Assembly: GCA_964568805.1 (NCBI GenBank)
Contig: CAZMRW010000043.1
Location: 1 to 33,813, forward strand
DNA: 33,813 nucleotides
From: CAZMRW01 sp964568805
GTDB taxonomy: Bacteria; Pseudomonadota; Gammaproteobacteria; Methylococcales; Methylomonadaceae
Reading direction: 5' to 3'
The notes under the pieces were generated by a model. It worked only from the letters and a program-made list of their open reading frames with translations, had not been told where the DNA came from and did no database searches. Positions 23,657 to 31,736 of the stretch are shown piece after piece; within the stretch, counting starts at the first letter, position 1; each line of letters begins with the position of its first letter. The position numbers were made by a program, and so were the translations under genes.

Positions 23657-25387
23657 ATGCCTACAGCAAAACTCGAAGTCAGCATCGGTTATGCCAGCGA
23701 CAAGGGCGTCAAGGCGGATAATGAAGATTTTTTCGGATCGTTGACGCCAAACGGCCATCAGCTCAATTACAAAGGTATCGCGGCAGCCATCGCTGACGGC
23801 ATGAGCGGCAGCGATGGCGGCAAGCAGGCCAGCCATTGTTGTGTAATCAGTTTTTTGAACGATTATTACAGCACACCCGACACCTGGTCAGTTAAACACG
23901 CGGCGCAAAAGATACTCTCCGCGACAAACTCCTGGTTATACAGCCAGGGCCAGAGCCGCTTCCAATCAACCAAGGGCATGGTCAGCACCTTAAGCATCAT
24001 TATTTTCAAATCAACCACGGCCCATATATTTCATATCGGAGATTCAAGGATATACCGTTGTCGGGATGGAAACCTTGAGCAGATTACCCGTGATCACCGG
24101 GTCTGGGTTTCTCAAGACAAAAATTATCTAAACCGGGCCATGGGGATAGAACCCAAACTGGAAGTTGATTACCAGGCGATCCCCCTTGCCAAGGGGGATC
24201 TGTTTTTGATGACAACCGACGGGGTACATGATTTTATCGATGAAAAATCTTTGAAATTGCTGTTGCTTGACGGCACGGATTTAACCGGGATTGCCGGCAA
24301 CATTATTCGCCAGGCGGTCGCCAATCACAGCGATGATAACCTGACGTGTCAATTGATCAGCGTCGACGATCTGCCCCTCGCCAAAGAGGACGAAATTCTT
24401 CGGCGTCACACGAACCTGCCATTTCCGCCCCCGTTGGCATCCGGAATGATCATCGACGGTTACCGGATAGAACGGGAATTGCACGCCAGCAAACGCACCC
24501 AGATTTATCTTGCGTTCGATACCAAAACCGAAACCCGGGTGATTTTAAAAACGCCATCCATTCTGTATGAAGACGATACGCATTACATCGAGCATTTTCT
24601 GCATGAAGAGTGGGCAGGAAAGCGAATGGCCCATGAAAATGTGCTCAAGGTTCTAGGCTCCGACAGGGAAAAAAGTTGTATTTACTACATCACAGAATAT
24701 CTTGAAGGGCCAACCTTGAGGCAATGGATGAACGACCATCCGAAACCAGACATCAAAGAAGCCAGACGAATTGTTGAGCAGATCGCCAAAGGATTGCGTG
24801 CCTTTCATCGAATGGAGATGCTGCATCAGGATTTGAAACCCGAAAACATCATGTTCGATAAGCTTGGAAAGATCAAGATCATCGATTTCGGTTCGGTAAA
24901 AATCGCCGGCATTTCGGAAATTACTCCGCTGGATCACGGCACCGAAGAAAATATCCTGGGAACATTGAATTATACGGCGCCGGAATATCATCTGGGACTG
25001 CGCGGCACGGTAAAATCCGATTTGTTTTCCCTCGGTGTGATCACCTATGAACTGATTAATGGCGCCTTACCTTTCGGCCGCCCGATGCCGGAAAAACCGA
25101 ATAAAATGAATCTGGAAAAACTCCGTTATGTTCCCAGCATTCATTGCAACCCCATGGTGCCTGTCTGGATTGATGGCGCCTTAAAAAAAGCGACAGCGAT
25201 CATCCCGGAGTTTCGCTATGACGACATTCCCGAGTTTCTCTTCGATCTGACTACACCCAACCCCAGATTTTTAAGCGCCGAGGAAGCGCTGCCGCTAATG
25301 CAGAGCAACCCGTTAGCGGTCTGGAAAACCCTGTTCCTCATCTCGCTGGTGCTCAATCTGGCGATGGTCTATCTATTAGTGCACTAA
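23657..25387 (+). CDS. Fused PP2C-type phosphatase and Ser/Thr protein kinase, membrane-anchored
   Basis: A two-domain signalling protein of 576 aa. Residues 1-240 are a PP2C phosphatase with metal-site motifs DNEDF (21-25), DGMSGSDGG (47-55), HIGDSRIYR (about 126-134) and DDNLT (226-230). Residues 268-530 are a Hanks-type kinase with K298 in VILK, HQDLKPEN (390-397; D392, N397), DFG (410-412) and APE (441-443). The glycine-rich loop is degenerate (ELHASKRTQIYLA) and lacks GxGxxG. One C-terminal transmembrane helix (about 556-574) anchors it with both domains in the cytoplasm. There is no Shine-Dalgarno. Proteins of this type lie next to nirB in other proteobacteria (for example PA1782 beside nirBD in Pseudomonas aeruginosa, from memory), so a role in nitrate/nitrite assimilation is likely but inferred. 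Confidence 0.93.
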   Translation: MPTAKLEVSIGYASDKGVKADNEDFFGSLTPNGHQLNYKGIAAAIADGMSGSDGGKQASHCCVISFLNDYYSTPDTWSVKHAAQKILSATNSWLYSQGQSRFQSTKGMVSTLSIIIFKSTTAHIFHIGDSRIYRCRDGNLEQITRDHRVWVSQDKNYLNRAMGIEPKLEVDYQAIPLAKGDLFLMTTDGVHDFIDEKSLKLLLLDGTDLTGIAGNIIRQAVANHSDDNLTCQLISVDDLPLAKEDEILRRHTNLPFPPPLASGMIIDGYRIERELHASKRTQIYLAFDTKTETRVILKTPSILYEDDTHYIEHFLHEEWAGKRMAHENVLKVLGSDREKSCIYYITEYLEGPTLRQWMNDHPKPDIKEARRIVEQIAKGLRAFHRMEMLHQDLKPENIMFDKLGKIKIIDFGSVKIAGISEITPLDHGTEENILGTLNYTAPEYHLGLRGTVKSDLFSLGVITYELINGALPFGRPMPEKPNKMNLEKLRYVPSIHCNPMVPVWIDGALKKATAIIPEFRYDDIPEFLFDLTTPNPRFLSAEEALPLMQSNPLAVWKTLFLISLVLNLAMVYLLVH

Positions 25388-25413
25388 GGAATCATCAAGC
25401 TGATTCCTTTTTT
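25386..25413 (+). terminator. Intrinsic terminator after the kinase/phosphatase gene
   Basis: AAGGAATCA (25386-25394) pairs with TGATTCCTT (25401-25409) around a 6-nt loop and runs into six Ts (25408-25413). The stem begins within the stop codon. It separates this gene from the nirB operon. Confidence 0.85.
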
Positions 25414-25424
25414 CAGTGCGATGA

Positions 25425-25483
25425 CGCACTGTTTCGGTGTGATAGCTCGCACCAGCGTAGTATTTTTGCACCAATGTAAAGCA
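25425..25483 (+). promoter_or_regulatory. NtrC-like binding sites upstream of nirB
   Basis: CGCACT-GTTTC-GGTGTG (25425-25441) and TGCACC-AATGT-AAAGCA (25467-25483) resemble the NtrC dyad TGCACC-N5-GGTGCA; a lone CGCACC half-site lies between at 25448-25453. They stand about 100-160 bp ahead of the predicted start, a normal enhancer distance. The AT-rich stretch that follows (25484-25500) could take IHF, but the match is poor. Confidence 0.55.
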
Positions 25484-25557
25484 ATTAATTTAAATATTGA
25501 CTGTACTGACCGCATTCTTAATAAAAGACTTTTTTAAAGTCAGAGGCTTATAAGGAG

Positions 25558-25573
25558 TGGCACACAATTTGCT
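25558..25573 (+). promoter_or_regulatory. Sigma-54 promoter of the nirB operon
   Basis: TGGCAC (25558-25563), five nucleotides, then TTGCT (25569-25573) exactly fits the -24/-12 consensus TGGCAC-N5-TTGCW. It predicts transcription from about 25584, some 40 nt before the nirB start. Together with the NtrC-like sites this indicates nitrogen-limitation control. Confidence 0.9.
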
Positions 25574-25624
25574 GAAACCAATGGAATGAATTGGTTCGTA
25601 GTAACTTGATTGTTGAGGTTGGTC

Positions 25625-28210
25625 GTGAGTAAAAAACAAACACTCGTCGTTATTGGAAATGGCATGGTAGGTCAGAATTTTCTAGCTAATCTGGTCACTA
25701 GCCCCAATTACATCGATTACAACATAGTGACTTTTTGTGAGGAACCCAGAGCGGCATACGATAGAGTGCATCTGTCGTCATTTTTCTCCGGAAAAACGGC
25801 GGAAGATTTGTCTCTGGTCGAGCCTGGTTTTTTTGAGCAGCACGGCATTACGGTGCATATCGGTGACAAAGCCGAGTCGATAGACCGTAACGCTAAAACC
25901 GTGACGTCCGCGAATGGGCTGATGATCGCGTACGACAAACTGGTTCTGGCGACAGGTTCTTATCCATTCGTTCCGCCGGTGCCGGGACATGACCGGAAAC
26001 AATGTTTCGTTTACCGCACCATAGAAGATCTGGAAGCGATGGCGGCAGCCGCTAAAACCGGCAAGATCGGCGTGGTCGTCGGCGGCGGCCTGCTGGGCCT
26101 GGAAGCGGCAAAAGCTTTAAAGGATCTGGGTTTGCAAACGCATGTCGTTGAATTCGCTCCGCGGCTGATGGCGGTACAACTCGATGAAGCGGGCGGCGCG
26201 ATGCTGAGACATAAAATAGAAAGTCTGGACGTCACCGTCCATACCGGAAAAAATACCAGCATCATCAAGGATGGCGACCAGCAGGTACATAAAATGTGTT
26301 TCGCCGACGGAACCGAACTGGAAACCGATGTCGTGCTGTTTTCCGCCGGCATCCGTCCCCGCGATGAATTGGCCCGGGCTTGCGGCCTTAACGTGGGGCC
26401 GCGCGGCGGCATCGTCATCAACAACCAATGCCTTACGTCTGATCCCGATATTTATGCGATCGGCGAATGCGCACTCTGGAACGGCATGATCTACGGCCTG
26501 GTCGCACCCGGTTATGCGATGGCGCGAACCGCCGTTGCCGATCTGACCGGGGCACCGGCCAGTTTCACCGGCGCCGACATGAGCACCAAACTGAAATTGC
26601 TCGGCGTCGATGTCGCCAGTATCGGCGACGCGCACGCCAAAACCCAGGGCGCGATGGTTTATACCTATCAGAATGGTTCGAGCGAGGTCTACAAACGCCT
26701 GGTGGTCAGCCATGATAAGAAACGTCTGCTGGGAGCGGTGCTGGTCGGCGATGCGTCCGGATACGGCACCTTATTGCAGTATTGCCTGAACGGCATCGAA
26801 CTGCCGGAAAATCCCGATGCGCTGATCCTGCCCAGCCGTTCCGACGAATCGGTCGGCTTGGGTCCGGATGCCTTACCTTCTTCCGCGCAAATCTGTTCCT
26901 GCTATAACGTCACTAAAGGCGACATTTGCCAAGCGATCGATGCCGGCTGTATGACAATCGGCGCCTTAAAAACCGAAACCAAAGCGTCTACCGGCTGCGG
27001 CGGGTGCGCGGCGCTGCTCAAATCAGTACTGAACTCGGAACTCGAGAAACACGGTTTTGAAGTCAGCAAGGATATTTGCGAACATTTTCCCTATACCCGT
27101 CAGGATTTGTACAACCTGATCATGGTTAAACAAATTACGACCTTTGACGAACTGCTGGAGAAATACGGCAAGGGCAGGGGCTGCGACATCTGTAAACCGG
27201 CCGTCGGTTCGATTCTGGCTTCCTACTGGAACGATTATATCCTGAAAAACGAGCATGTCGGATTACAGGATACCAACGATACCTTTCTCGCCAACATGCA
27301 GAAAGACGGCACCTATTCGGTCGTGCCGCGCATTACCGGTGGAGAAATTAGCCCGGACATGCTGATTGCCTTGGGGCAGGTGGGCAAGAAATACAAGCTT
27401 TACACTAAAATTACCGGCGGCCAGCGCGTGGATCTTTTCGGTGCGCGCGTCGACCAGCTGCCGCATATCTGGAAAGATCTCATTGATGCGGGTTTCGAGT
27501 CAGGCCATGCCTACGGCAAGTCCCTGCGTACGGTTAAATCCTGCGTCGGCAGCACCTGGTGCCGCTATGGCATCGATGATAGCGTCGGACTGGCGGTAGA
27601 ATTGGAAAATCGTTACAAGGGTCTGCGCTCGCCGCATAAACTCAAATTCGCCGTTTCCGGCTGCACTCGTGAATGTGCGGAAGCCCAAGGCAAGGATGTC
27701 GGCGTGATCGCGACTGAAAACGGCTGGAATCTCTATGTTTGCGGCAATGGCGGCATGAAGCCGCGTCATGCCGACTTGTTCGCGACGGGACTGGATAAAG
27801 AGACCCTGATCAGATATATCGATCGTTTTTTAATCTTTTATGTGCGTACGGCCGACCGCTTACAGAGAACCTCGGTGTGGATGGAGAACATGGAAGGCGG
27901 ACTCGACTACCTCAGGTCAGTCATCATCGACGACAAACTCGGATTGTGCGCGCAGTTGGAAAAGCAAATGCAATATGTCATAGACACTTATCAATGTGAA
28001 TGGAAAACCACAATCCAGGATGAAAACAGGCTGAAACGTTTCCGTCATTTCATCAACAGCGACCGGCCGGATGACAACGTGGTCTTTATCGAAGAACGCG
28101 GGCAAATGCGGCCAGCCAACGAAGATGAACGCAAACATTTTCAACTGATGGAAGAACCGTTGGATGAAAAACAGGCAACCGCCTCCGAAACAACGATCGG
28201 GGTTGCATGA
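25625..28210 (+). CDS. nirB: Assimilatory nitrite reductase (NAD(P)H), large subunit
   Basis: Six-electron reduction of nitrite to ammonium in the cytoplasm. From the GTG at 25625 (GAGG 6 nt upstream) it has 861 aa; TTG codons from 25610 are weaker starts. In order: an FAD Rossmann site (VVIGNGMVGQ, G11/G13/G16), an NAD(P)H site (VVGGGLLGLEAAK, about 146-158), a BFD-type 2Fe-2S domain (CSCYN ... STGCGGC), a second BFD-like segment (CDICKPAVGS), the nitrite/sulfite reductase ferredoxin-like domain and the 4Fe-4S/siroheme cysteines C640, C646, C680 and C684 in SCVGSTWCRYG and SGCTRECAEAQG. The gene overlaps nirD by 4 nt. Confidence 0.97.
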   Translation: MSKKQTLVVIGNGMVGQNFLANLVTSPNYIDYNIVTFCEEPRAAYDRVHLSSFFSGKTAEDLSLVEPGFFEQHGITVHIGDKAESIDRNAKTVTSANGLMIAYDKLVLATGSYPFVPPVPGHDRKQCFVYRTIEDLEAMAAAAKTGKIGVVVGGGLLGLEAAKALKDLGLQTHVVEFAPRLMAVQLDEAGGAMLRHKIESLDVTVHTGKNTSIIKDGDQQVHKMCFADGTELETDVVLFSAGIRPRDELARACGLNVGPRGGIVINNQCLTSDPDIYAIGECALWNGMIYGLVAPGYAMARTAVADLTGAPASFTGADMSTKLKLLGVDVASIGDAHAKTQGAMVYTYQNGSSEVYKRLVVSHDKKRLLGAVLVGDASGYGTLLQYCLNGIELPENPDALILPSRSDESVGLGPDALPSSAQICSCYNVTKGDICQAIDAGCMTIGALKTETKASTGCGGCAALLKSVLNSELEKHGFEVSKDICEHFPYTRQDLYNLIMVKQITTFDELLEKYGKGRGCDICKPAVGSILASYWNDYILKNEHVGLQDTNDTFLANMQKDGTYSVVPRITGGEISPDMLIALGQVGKKYKLYTKITGGQRVDLFGARVDQLPHIWKDLIDAGFESGHAYGKSLRTVKSCVGSTWCRYGIDDSVGLAVELENRYKGLRSPHKLKFAVSGCTRECAEAQGKDVGVIATENGWNLYVCGNGGMKPRHADLFATGLDKETLIRYIDRFLIFYVRTADRLQRTSVWMENMEGGLDYLRSVIIDDKLGLCAQLEKQMQYVIDTYQCEWKTTIQDENRLKRFRHFINSDRPDDNVVFIEERGQMRPANEDERKHFQLMEEPLDEKQATASETTIGVA

Positions 28211-28542
28211 TGACAGAGTGGATAGATGTATGCAGCGCCGATGATTTGCAGCCCAATTCAGGCGTGTGCGCGTTAGTTAAGGGGCAGCAGGTGGCGATTT
28301 TTTATATGCCCAAGGAATCGACGGTATACGCCATCAATAATCACGATCCATTCGGTCGCGTCAATGTGCTGTCCCGGGGCATGATCGGCGATATCAACGG
28401 CCAACCCGTGGTGGCCTCGCCCTTGTATAAACAGCATTTCAATCTGAACACAGGCATCTGTGTAGAGGATGAAACAGTATCCGTACCTGTGTATCCCATC
28501 CGCATTGATAACGGCAGGGTAAAAATCGGCATTGGAGCCTAG
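28207..28542 (+). CDS. nirD: Nitrite reductase small subunit
   Basis: Rieske-fold partner of NirB, 111 aa. The Rieske cysteine/histidine ligands are absent, as is normal for NirD, so it holds no cluster (DPFGRVNVLSRGMIGD and PVVASPLYKQHFNLNTG are the family motifs). The first ATG (28207) overlaps the nirB stop as ATGA; the ATG at 28210 is an alternative. The overlap implies translational coupling and a stoichiometric complex with NirB. Confidence 0.95.
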   Translation: MMTEWIDVCSADDLQPNSGVCALVKGQQVAIFYMPKESTVYAINNHDPFGRVNVLSRGMIGDINGQPVVASPLYKQHFNLNTGICVEDETVSVPVYPIRIDNGRVKIGIGA

Positions 28543-28546
28543 ATCG

Positions 28547-29464
28547 ATGAATTATAACTATTATATTGCCGACGTATTCACCCGTGAGGTTTTCAACGGC
28601 GCCCAGATCGCCGTATTCCCGCAAGCCGACGGGATGAGCGATGAACAGATGCAAAGGACCGCCAACGAGCTTAACTTGTGGGAAACCGTATTCGTATTCC
28701 ATCCCGATGGCGCCGGCTCGACGCGAAAAATACGTATTTTCTCACCCAAGGCTGAAATCGATTTTGCCGGCCATCCGATTATTGCCACCGCTTATGTGCT
28801 TGGACTGTGCGGCGATATTCAATTGGCCGAGCCGGTAACGCCGGTGGTGTTCGAACAGAATGCAGGACCGGTCGATGTCAATATTACGGCGGAGCAGGGC
28901 AAGCCGGTTTTTGTCCAGTTTACTAGTAAAGTGTCTTCAATCATCGATCGCTTTGCGCCTTCCGATGAAGAAATGGCCACCTTTTTATCCATTCAGCAAT
29001 CGGAACTCGACCATATCAAATATTCAGCGCGACTGGTAGCCTGTGGAATACCTTATCTGATCGTACCGGTCTGGAAATATGAAACGGTACGTAAAGCACG
29101 GTTCAACTACTCGGCCTGGAGCCGATCGGTCGCACCACAAACCGCGGCACAGGAAATTCTGCTGTTCGCCCCGAAAAGCCCATACCCCGATTCCGATTTT
29201 AATCTGAGACTGATGGGGCCTCACATCGGCATCGACAACGACCCCCCTGTCGGCAGCGCGGTGCCGGCGTTTGCATCGTATCTCTGTTCGTTTGAGCATA
29301 CACGCAAGGGCACTCATGTGTTCTCGGTCGACCGGGGTGATGTGAATTCCCGCCGTAGTGTATTGAATATAGAAATGGACCATAAGGGTAAAGCGCAATT
29401 GGCGATCCGCGTCGGCGGCAGTGCGGTGATTTTCGCCCAGGGCACCGTGTTTTTGCCGGATTGA
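28547..29464 (+). CDS. PhzF-family isomerase/epimerase-like protein
   Basis: A 305-aa cofactor-free protein of the PhzF/YddE fold (diaminopimelate-epimerase-like). It shows FNGAQIAVF near residues 16-24, the conserved catalytic-type Glu46 in NELNLWETVFV, FAGHPIIATAYVL (G75-H76) and GSAVPAFASYL in the second half. A TTG at 28532 would extend it by five residues; the ATG at 28547 lies 5 nt after the nirD stop, with GGAG about 10 nt upstream. No other phenazine gene is near, so phenazine synthesis is unlikely. The position inside a nitrate/nitrite operon, between nirD and nasA, is unexpected. Its substrate is unknown. Confidence 0.9.
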   Translation: MNYNYYIADVFTREVFNGAQIAVFPQADGMSDEQMQRTANELNLWETVFVFHPDGAGSTRKIRIFSPKAEIDFAGHPIIATAYVLGLCGDIQLAEPVTPVVFEQNAGPVDVNITAEQGKPVFVQFTSKVSSIIDRFAPSDEEMATFLSIQQSELDHIKYSARLVACGIPYLIVPVWKYETVRKARFNYSAWSRSVAPQTAAQEILLFAPKSPYPDSDFNLRLMGPHIGIDNDPPVGSAVPAFASYLCSFEHTRKGTHVFSVDRGDVNSRRSVLNIEMDHKGKAQLAIRVGGSAVIFAQGTVFLPD

Positions 29465-29529
29465 CGCCAGCCGGCGACCATTGATTTTTGTGCATCGCTT
29501 TATAAATCCAATTTGAGTTGACGAAAACC

Positions 29530-31722
29530 ATGCTATTTGGACGTAATCAGAAAAATCCGATCAAGATGGCCGACAAGGGAGTCGTTAAATGGACGTATAC
29601 AACCTGCGGCTATTGTTCCACCGGCTGTTCGATTGAGGTGGGCAGCAATGCCGACGGTAAGCCTGTCGCAACACGCGGCGTCGGCGGCGCCGATGTCAAT
29701 CGCGGCAAACTTTGTCTCAAAGGGATTTTCGAATATCAGGTGTTTGAAGCATCAGGCCGAGGTCAGAAGCCTTTGCTGCGAAACTCGATACACCAGCCCT
29801 ACCAGGTTGCGGAGTGGGATACGGCGCTGGATAAAATGGCGTCGGAAATCAAACGAATCCAGGCAACCTACGGCCGCGACGCTTTCGCCATCGTATCGAC
29901 CGGGCAACTCCTGACCGAAGAGTTTTATACGCTCGGCAAACTGGCGCGCGGCGTGATCGGCAGCAACAATTACGACGGCAATACCACCTTGTGCATGGCG
30001 TCGGCGGTATCGGGCTATAAACGCTCGTTCGGCTCGGACGGCCCGCCGGGCTGTTATGAAGACTTCGAACATACCGACTGCCTGATCGCCTGGGGTTCGA
30101 ATCTGCCGGAGCAGCATCCGATCATTTACTGGCGTCTCAAGGAAGCGCTGGAAAAACGCAAGTTTCCGCTGATCGTCGTCGATCCAAGAGTCACGATGCT
30201 GGCACAGTTCGCCGATATTCATCTGCCGATTACGCCGGGCACCGACGTGGTGCTGCAAAATGCGCTGATTCATGTGATTCTCGCCGAAGGACTGGAAAAT
30301 CGTGAGTATATCGAAACGAACACAACCGGCTTCGAGGATCTGGTCAGAGAAGTTCAAAATTACGATCCCAAGACTGCATCAATGATTTGCGGCATCGATG
30401 CCGAAACCATCCGGACAGTCGCAAGATATTATGCCAAGGCGGACCGCGCGATGAGTATCTGGACAATGGGCATCAACCAGAGCACCCATGGCTCGGACGG
30501 CGTCGTCGGCATCAACAATCTGAATCTGGTTACCGGCAACATCGGCAAGCCCGGCGGCACCAGTCTGTCGATCACCGGCCAGTGCAATGCGATGGGAACG
30601 CGCGAATGGTCGTCCTGTTCCGGCCTGCCCGGTTACCGCGCTCTGGAAAAACCGGAGGAGCGTGAGGAAATTGCTAAATTCTGGGGCATCGATCCTGAAT
30701 TTTTCCCCAAGCAGCGAGGCCTGACCGAAACCGATATTTTCCCTGCGATTGAAGCCGGTGACATCAAGGGCTTGTGGCTGGTTGCGACCAATCCGATGAC
30801 ATCGATGCCCGACACCGCTCGAATACGCAAAACCCTGAAAAAACTGGAATGCCTGGTCGTGCAGGATTGTTATGCCGACGCGGAATCCAATCAGTACGCC
30901 CATATCTTTTTGCCTGCGGCGACCTGGGCAGAAAAGGAAGGCGTGTTTACCAACACCGAACGACGTGTCAACATCACCCGCCAGGTCAAAGCCCCTCATG
31001 CCGATTCGAAATCGGATCTGGAAATATTCAATCTTCTTTCCAAACGCTTTGAGCAAGGACAAAAGATAAAATTTCCGGAACGTCCCGCCGATGTGTTCGA
31101 GGAAATGAAACAGCTTTCCAAAGGGCGTCTTTGTGATATTTCCGGCATGAGCCACGACCTGATCGAGCAAAAACGCGGCATACAATGGCCTTATACCGAA
31201 GAACAGGCGAAGCAGGGCGCCAATGGTGAACAGCGTCTCTATACTCAGCCTCAATCCTTTCGCTACAAGGACGGCAGGGCCAAATTGATTCCGCTGCCGT
31301 TTATCAATAACAATGAAGTGCCGGATGGCGACTATCCGTTCTGGCTGAATTCCGGCCGTCTGGTCGAGCATTGGCACACCCGAACCAAGACCGGAAAGAT
31401 CGGCAACAACAATAAATTCAGCCCGATTCCGTTCATGGAGATGAATCCCGAAGCCGCGAATGCCCTGGGCATCCAGCATCAGTCCTATGTGCGGGCGGTC
31501 TCGCGGCGGGGTGATGCGGTCGTGATGGTGATGCTGACTCAGCGCGTGCCCAAAAACATGGTGTTTATCCCGTTCCATTTTTTCGATTGCGTCAACCGCC
31601 TGACGCTGGGTTTGCTGGATCCGCATTCGCGTCAGCCTGCTTTCAAGCAGCAGGCCGTCCGAATTGAACCGGTCGATCAGCAAATTGCCGCCGAGATTAA
31701 CAAAAAATCGCGCACCTATTAA
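29530..31722 (+). CDS. nasA: Assimilatory nitrate reductase catalytic subunit (Mo-bisMGD)
   Basis: Two-electron reduction of nitrate to nitrite at a molybdenum bis-MGD site. The 730-aa product has an N-terminal 4Fe-4S motif (C26, C29, C33 and C62: CGYCSTGC ... KLCLKG) and a Cys155 molybdenum ligand in NTTLCMASAVSGYKRSFGSDGPPG-type sequence, the NapA/NasA signature. No twin-arginine signal or membrane helix is present, so it is cytoplasmic, and the C-terminal 2Fe-2S extension found in some Nas proteins is absent. ATG 29530 is preferred over TTG 29518. The next gene, a DmsB-DmsC fusion, starts 14 nt after the stop and is its likely electron donor. A formate dehydrogenase reading is less likely because of the nirBD context and the Cys ligand. 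Confidence 0.9.
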   Translation: MLFGRNQKNPIKMADKGVVKWTYTTCGYCSTGCSIEVGSNADGKPVATRGVGGADVNRGKLCLKGIFEYQVFEASGRGQKPLLRNSIHQPYQVAEWDTALDKMASEIKRIQATYGRDAFAIVSTGQLLTEEFYTLGKLARGVIGSNNYDGNTTLCMASAVSGYKRSFGSDGPPGCYEDFEHTDCLIAWGSNLPEQHPIIYWRLKEALEKRKFPLIVVDPRVTMLAQFADIHLPITPGTDVVLQNALIHVILAEGLENREYIETNTTGFEDLVREVQNYDPKTASMICGIDAETIRTVARYYAKADRAMSIWTMGINQSTHGSDGVVGINNLNLVTGNIGKPGGTSLSITGQCNAMGTREWSSCSGLPGYRALEKPEEREEIAKFWGIDPEFFPKQRGLTETDIFPAIEAGDIKGLWLVATNPMTSMPDTARIRKTLKKLECLVVQDCYADAESNQYAHIFLPAATWAEKEGVFTNTERRVNITRQVKAPHADSKSDLEIFNLLSKRFEQGQKIKFPERPADVFEEMKQLSKGRLCDISGMSHDLIEQKRGIQWPYTEEQAKQGANGEQRLYTQPQSFRYKDGRAKLIPLPFINNNEVPDGDYPFWLNSGRLVEHWHTRTKTGKIGNNNKFSPIPFMEMNPEAANALGIQHQSYVRAVSRRGDAVVMVMLTQRVPKNMVFIPFHFFDCVNRLTLGLLDPHSRQPAFKQQAVRIEPVDQQIAAEINKKSRTY

Positions 31723-31736
31723 TATCGGAGATCATA

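Noticed and set aside
28547..29464. Phenazine biosynthesis as the role of the PhzF-like gene
   Set aside because: No other phz gene is present, and PhzF-fold proteins are common outside phenazine pathways.
30379..31683. A 434-codon open frame on the minus strand inside nasA
   Set aside because: It is fully antisense to a gene with clear motifs, its translation shows no family signature, and its length follows from the codon bias of nasA.
29530..31722. Formate dehydrogenase or DMSO reductase as the identity of the molybdoenzyme
   Set aside because: The Cys-type Mo ligand in LCMASAV with the SGYKRSFGSDGPPG context, the lack of a Tat signal and the nirBD neighbourhood favour nitrate reductase.
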